Notes under the pieces: generated by a model
What the model saw: the letters and a program-made list of their open reading frames with translations, nothing else
What the model was told of the DNA's origin: nothing
The model's database searches: none
Translations under genes and position numbers: made by a program
In this document: in pieces, positions 5,915 to 7,955 of the stretch
Numbering within the stretch: position 1 is the stretch's first letter
Layout of the letters: each line of letters starts with the position of its first letter
Assembly (NCBI GenBank): GCA_011334435.1
Contig: DTPJ01000038.1
Coordinates: forward strand, 1-7,955
Source of the DNA: Candidatus Poribacteria bacterium
GTDB taxonomy: Bacteria > Poribacteria > DTPJ01
Direction: 5' to 3'
Length of the DNA: 7,955 nucleotides

Positions 5915-7640
5915 AGTTTACAGGAAGCAGTATAAGAAATTTTGCCCCTTCTCCATATTTCCCTATTTCCTTGATAGCTCCTCCGTGCAATTGAACATCT
6001 GTTGACACAATTGCGAGTCCCTGACCTGTGCCAGATGCTCTGGTGCTAAAGAATGGATAGAAAATTCTCTCTTTATCATTGTCCGATACACCTTTGCCGG
6101 TATCGCTAACTTCAATAGCAATAAATTCTTCATCAGTCGCAAATGATAAAGCCCTTTTTTCATCTTTTGATGCTAAATCGGTTCTTATAACTATCTCACC
6201 ATCTTTTTCAACGAAGTAAGTAGCATTTTGTATCAGTTCCTCAATCGCTCTTGATATTCTTTCTGCATCTAATTTTATACTGGGTAATCCATTAGTCAGT
6301 TGTAGTTTAAGGCGTATTTTATCACCGACTGTCATTTTCATATCGTCTATGACTTTTTCTAAAACGGAATTGACATCTTCTCGCGATAAATTCAGATCAG
6401 CAGGACGAATATAATCTTTTATAGACCTGATGATAGCGTCAGCTTCTTTCATTCGTTCATCAAGCCTTTTTGTCAATTCCGAGATTTTTTCGTCGCTCAA
6501 ATTCCCTGTATTCTGTAACAATTTCATCTGTGCAATTGGTCCTTTAAGTGCAAAAAGTGCATTGCCAATTTTATGTGCAGCTCTGAATGAGATCTCCTTC
6601 CATGTTTCACTTTTGGCAAGCCTTGTGGTTAAATATATCATCTCTAAAACAATGCCTATGCTTGCTGCTAATGTCTCAGAGAATTTAGCATCATCGGCGA
6701 AGAAGTCCTCGTCATTCTCCTTATCAAGGAGAACCATCAAACCTAATAATTTGTCAGCGAATTTAATTGGACATGCCATACCTTTTTGAGCGACCAATCC
6801 GTCAACAAATCTTAAGTCATCTTTTATATTGTTATTGATTGTGGTTTTTCCAGTTTTTATGGCTTCTGTTAGAAATTCATTACTATGAAATTTTGATATG
6901 GAACTTAATTTTATATATTTGCTTTTTCCTATTGATTCATCTGATAAGGTAAATTCTCTTATATATTCATCTTCTAACAATATCAATAATTTAGAGGGTC
7001 TAATGTTTGTGTTCAACATGCTTTGGATGTTTATCAAAATCTCACTTTGGCTTATTTTTCCTCCTGCTTTTTTCACAAAATCATATAATAAAGTCAACTC
7101 ATTTTGGTAAGCGACTGAGTTTTCTATTATCTGTGCTATTTCTTTGCTTGAATCTATAATTTCTCCAAAGATTGCGTAGATTAATCTCTCTATTTGAATA
7201 AGTTTAGATTTTGATAGTATCTTGACGTCTTCAAGTAAATCCTCAGATAGATTATATTGTTCACGCAAGAATAATGGAGAAAAGAATAAAACTCCGATCA
7301 AGACCTCAGAAAAAGTCTCTTGTGTGATATCCTGAACAATTAATGGATATGCAACAGTAACAAGACCTGCATGACATTCCTGAACATAGGGCATTTGATA
7401 ATTTTTAACATAATCAACAATGGTACTATAATGGTCGGAACAAGCGAAATTATTCTCCCTTACTTTTTCGCAATATTGGTGACGCCAAGGCGATTGATAT
7501 ACCAAATTTCCATAAGTGTCAAAAAGGGAGATTGTAACCCCTAAGACGTTTGAAAAAGCGTCTATAATAGGTCGTGCTTTCCTAAATATAAGTGTTTCAG
7601 TAAAGCGTATTTTTTTCTCATTTACATTTACGTTCATCAT
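5913..7640 (-). CDS. Soluble PocR-GAF sensor histidine kinase
   Basis: This 575-residue kinase has no membrane segment. Residues 20-125 match a PocR sensory domain: PIIDAFSNVLGVTISLFD (24-41), C57 and C67 ten residues apart, and ECHAGLVTVAYPLI (88-101) with C89-H90. PocR domains are predicted to sense small hydrocarbon-derived molecules such as diols; the Cys/His set could instead bind a metal. A helical linker (130-180) and a GAF-like domain (about 183-337) follow. The kinase core starts with RAAHKIGNALFALKG (353-367): H356 is the phosphorylation site, with Lys at +1 and N360 at +4. The ATPase has N472 (EELIQNA), D513 (DTGKGV), FFSTR (530-534) and GTGQGL (537-542), so it looks active. The first ATG (7640-7638) overlaps the upstream receiver's TGA as ATGA, and a second ATG follows directly. 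No SD is visible, so coupled translation is likely. No receiver is attached; the adjacent receivers are candidate targets. Confidence 0.88.
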   Translation of the reverse strand: MMNVNVNEKKIRFTETLIFRKARPIIDAFSNVLGVTISLFDTYGNLVYQSPWRHQYCEKVRENNFACSDHYSTIVDYVKNYQMPYVQECHAGLVTVAYPLIVQDITQETFSEVLIGVLFFSPLFLREQYNLSEDLLEDVKILSKSKLIQIERLIYAIFGEIIDSSKEIAQIIENSVAYQNELTLLYDFVKKAGGKISQSEILINIQSMLNTNIRPSKLLILLEDEYIREFTLSDESIGKSKYIKLSSISKFHSNEFLTEAIKTGKTTINNNIKDDLRFVDGLVAQKGMACPIKFADKLLGLMVLLDKENDEDFFADDAKFSETLAASIGIVLEMIYLTTRLAKSETWKEISFRAAHKIGNALFALKGPIAQMKLLQNTGNLSDEKISELTKRLDERMKEADAIIRSIKDYIRPADLNLSREDVNSVLEKVIDDMKMTVGDKIRLKLQLTNGLPSIKLDAERISRAIEELIQNATYFVEKDGEIVIRTDLASKDEKRALSFATDEEFIAIEVSDTGKGVSDNDKERIFYPFFSTRASGTGQGLAIVSTDVQLHGGAIKEIGKYGEGAKFLILLPVN

Positions 7641-7955
7641 TTTATATATTTACCGACAACCTTCAATAACTCATCTGGGTTAAATGGTTTAGTAAGATAT
7701 TCGTTTGCACCAGCTTCAAGGCTTTCAGGTATTCCTTCGGATTCTGACATAACTGTCAGCATAATAACTGGAATATCTCTGGTTGATAGATTATTGCGTA
7801 ACTCTTTGCATATATCTGCTCCTGCATACGGACTAAAAAGTCCAGCGGATTCTACATTTTTTGGCATCCTCATATCTAAAATAGCTAAATCTGGGTGTCT
7901 TTCAATAGCCATTTTTATAGCATCTTCAACATTCATAGCGGAGATCACTTCACAT
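7637..7955 (-). CDS. Response regulator receiver, N-terminus cut by the window edge
   Basis: The frame stays open to the window end, so this is the C-terminal 105 residues of a receiver; about 30 N-terminal residues with the acidic pocket are missing. Numbering from the first complete codon (7954), the acceptor is D27 in LAILDMRMP, the switch Thr is T67 (VIMLTV) and the Lys is K89 (LTKPF). The segment after MP is unusually long: KNVESAGLFSPYAGADICKE has about 10 residues more than the common MPGMDGxxVC. The protein ends right after the receiver (GKYIK), so no output domain follows, though something could precede it outside the window. A GTG at 7948 is inside the domain and is not a true start. 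Its TGA overlaps the ATG of the PocR-GAF kinase, making it a likely cognate partner. Confidence 0.9.
   Translation of the reverse strand, partial: CEVISAMNVEDAIKMAIERHPDLAILDMRMPKNVESAGLFSPYAGADICKELRNNLSTRDIPVIMLTVMSESEGIPESLEAGANEYLTKPFNPDELLKVVGKYIK

Noticed and set aside
6430..6789. Plus-strand open frame of 119 codons inside the PocR-GAF kinase gene
   Set aside because: It is antisense to the kinase H-box and GAF region; its Ser/Leu/Ala-rich composition is what reversed coding sequence gives.
7637..7948. Partial receiver as a complete 103-residue protein starting at GTG 7948
   Set aside because: The frame is open to the window edge, and the sequence begins in the middle of a receiver without its acidic pocket, so it is truncated by the window.

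Overview
This AT-rich bacterial window (high-30s % GC by eye, not computed) is fully coding apart from short gaps. It holds two convergent gene sets that meet tail to tail at about 3890-3907. No tRNA, rRNA, mobile element or CRISPR is visible, and no gap exceeds about 105 bases. Clear Shine-Dalgarno sites, a sigma70-like promoter, cleavable secretion signals and a PQQ-type sugar dehydrogenase suggest a Gram-negative-type bacterium. The GH99-like (DUF5010-like) protein resembles proteins I associate with uncultivated phyla such as Poribacteria and with planctomycete-like lineages. That placement is weak and rests on memory of family flavour, not on a marker gene.

Plus strand, 1-3890: a consensus-like promoter (12-40) with a perfect 9-5-9 palindrome inside it precedes four co-directional genes. 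They are a GH99/GH71-like putative glycoside hydrolase (104-1126), an exported PQQ-dependent sugar (sorbosone/glucose-type) dehydrogenase (1232-2398), a full type-A DnaJ co-chaperone (2401-3489) and a stand-alone CheY-like receiver (3516-3890). The first two look like extracytoplasmic carbohydrate enzymes; the last two are cytoplasmic. The gaps are 105, 2 and 26 bases, so the last three are very likely co-transcribed.

Minus strand, 7955-3907: three signalling genes. They are a receiver protein cut by the window edge (7955-7637), a soluble PocR-GAF histidine kinase (7640-5913, joined by an ATGA overlap) and a soluble hybrid kinase REC-PAS-HisKA-HATPase-REC (5898-3907). In total the window has four receiver domains and two kinases, but no DNA-binding, cyclase or other output domain and no Hpt domain. 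The cluster therefore looks like a cytoplasmic phosphotransfer hub whose output lies elsewhere or works by protein contact.

The most interesting points are the palindrome-bearing promoter, the odd combination of sugar enzymes with DnaJ and a lone receiver, the atypical H-boxes of both kinases (HSFND and HKIGN), the PocR sensor with a Cys/His set, the roughly 10-residue insertion beside the phospho-acceptor of the partial receiver, and the 16-base convergent junction with no visible terminator. I see no proof of a wholly new system; a carbohydrate-linked signalling cluster is the best reading.
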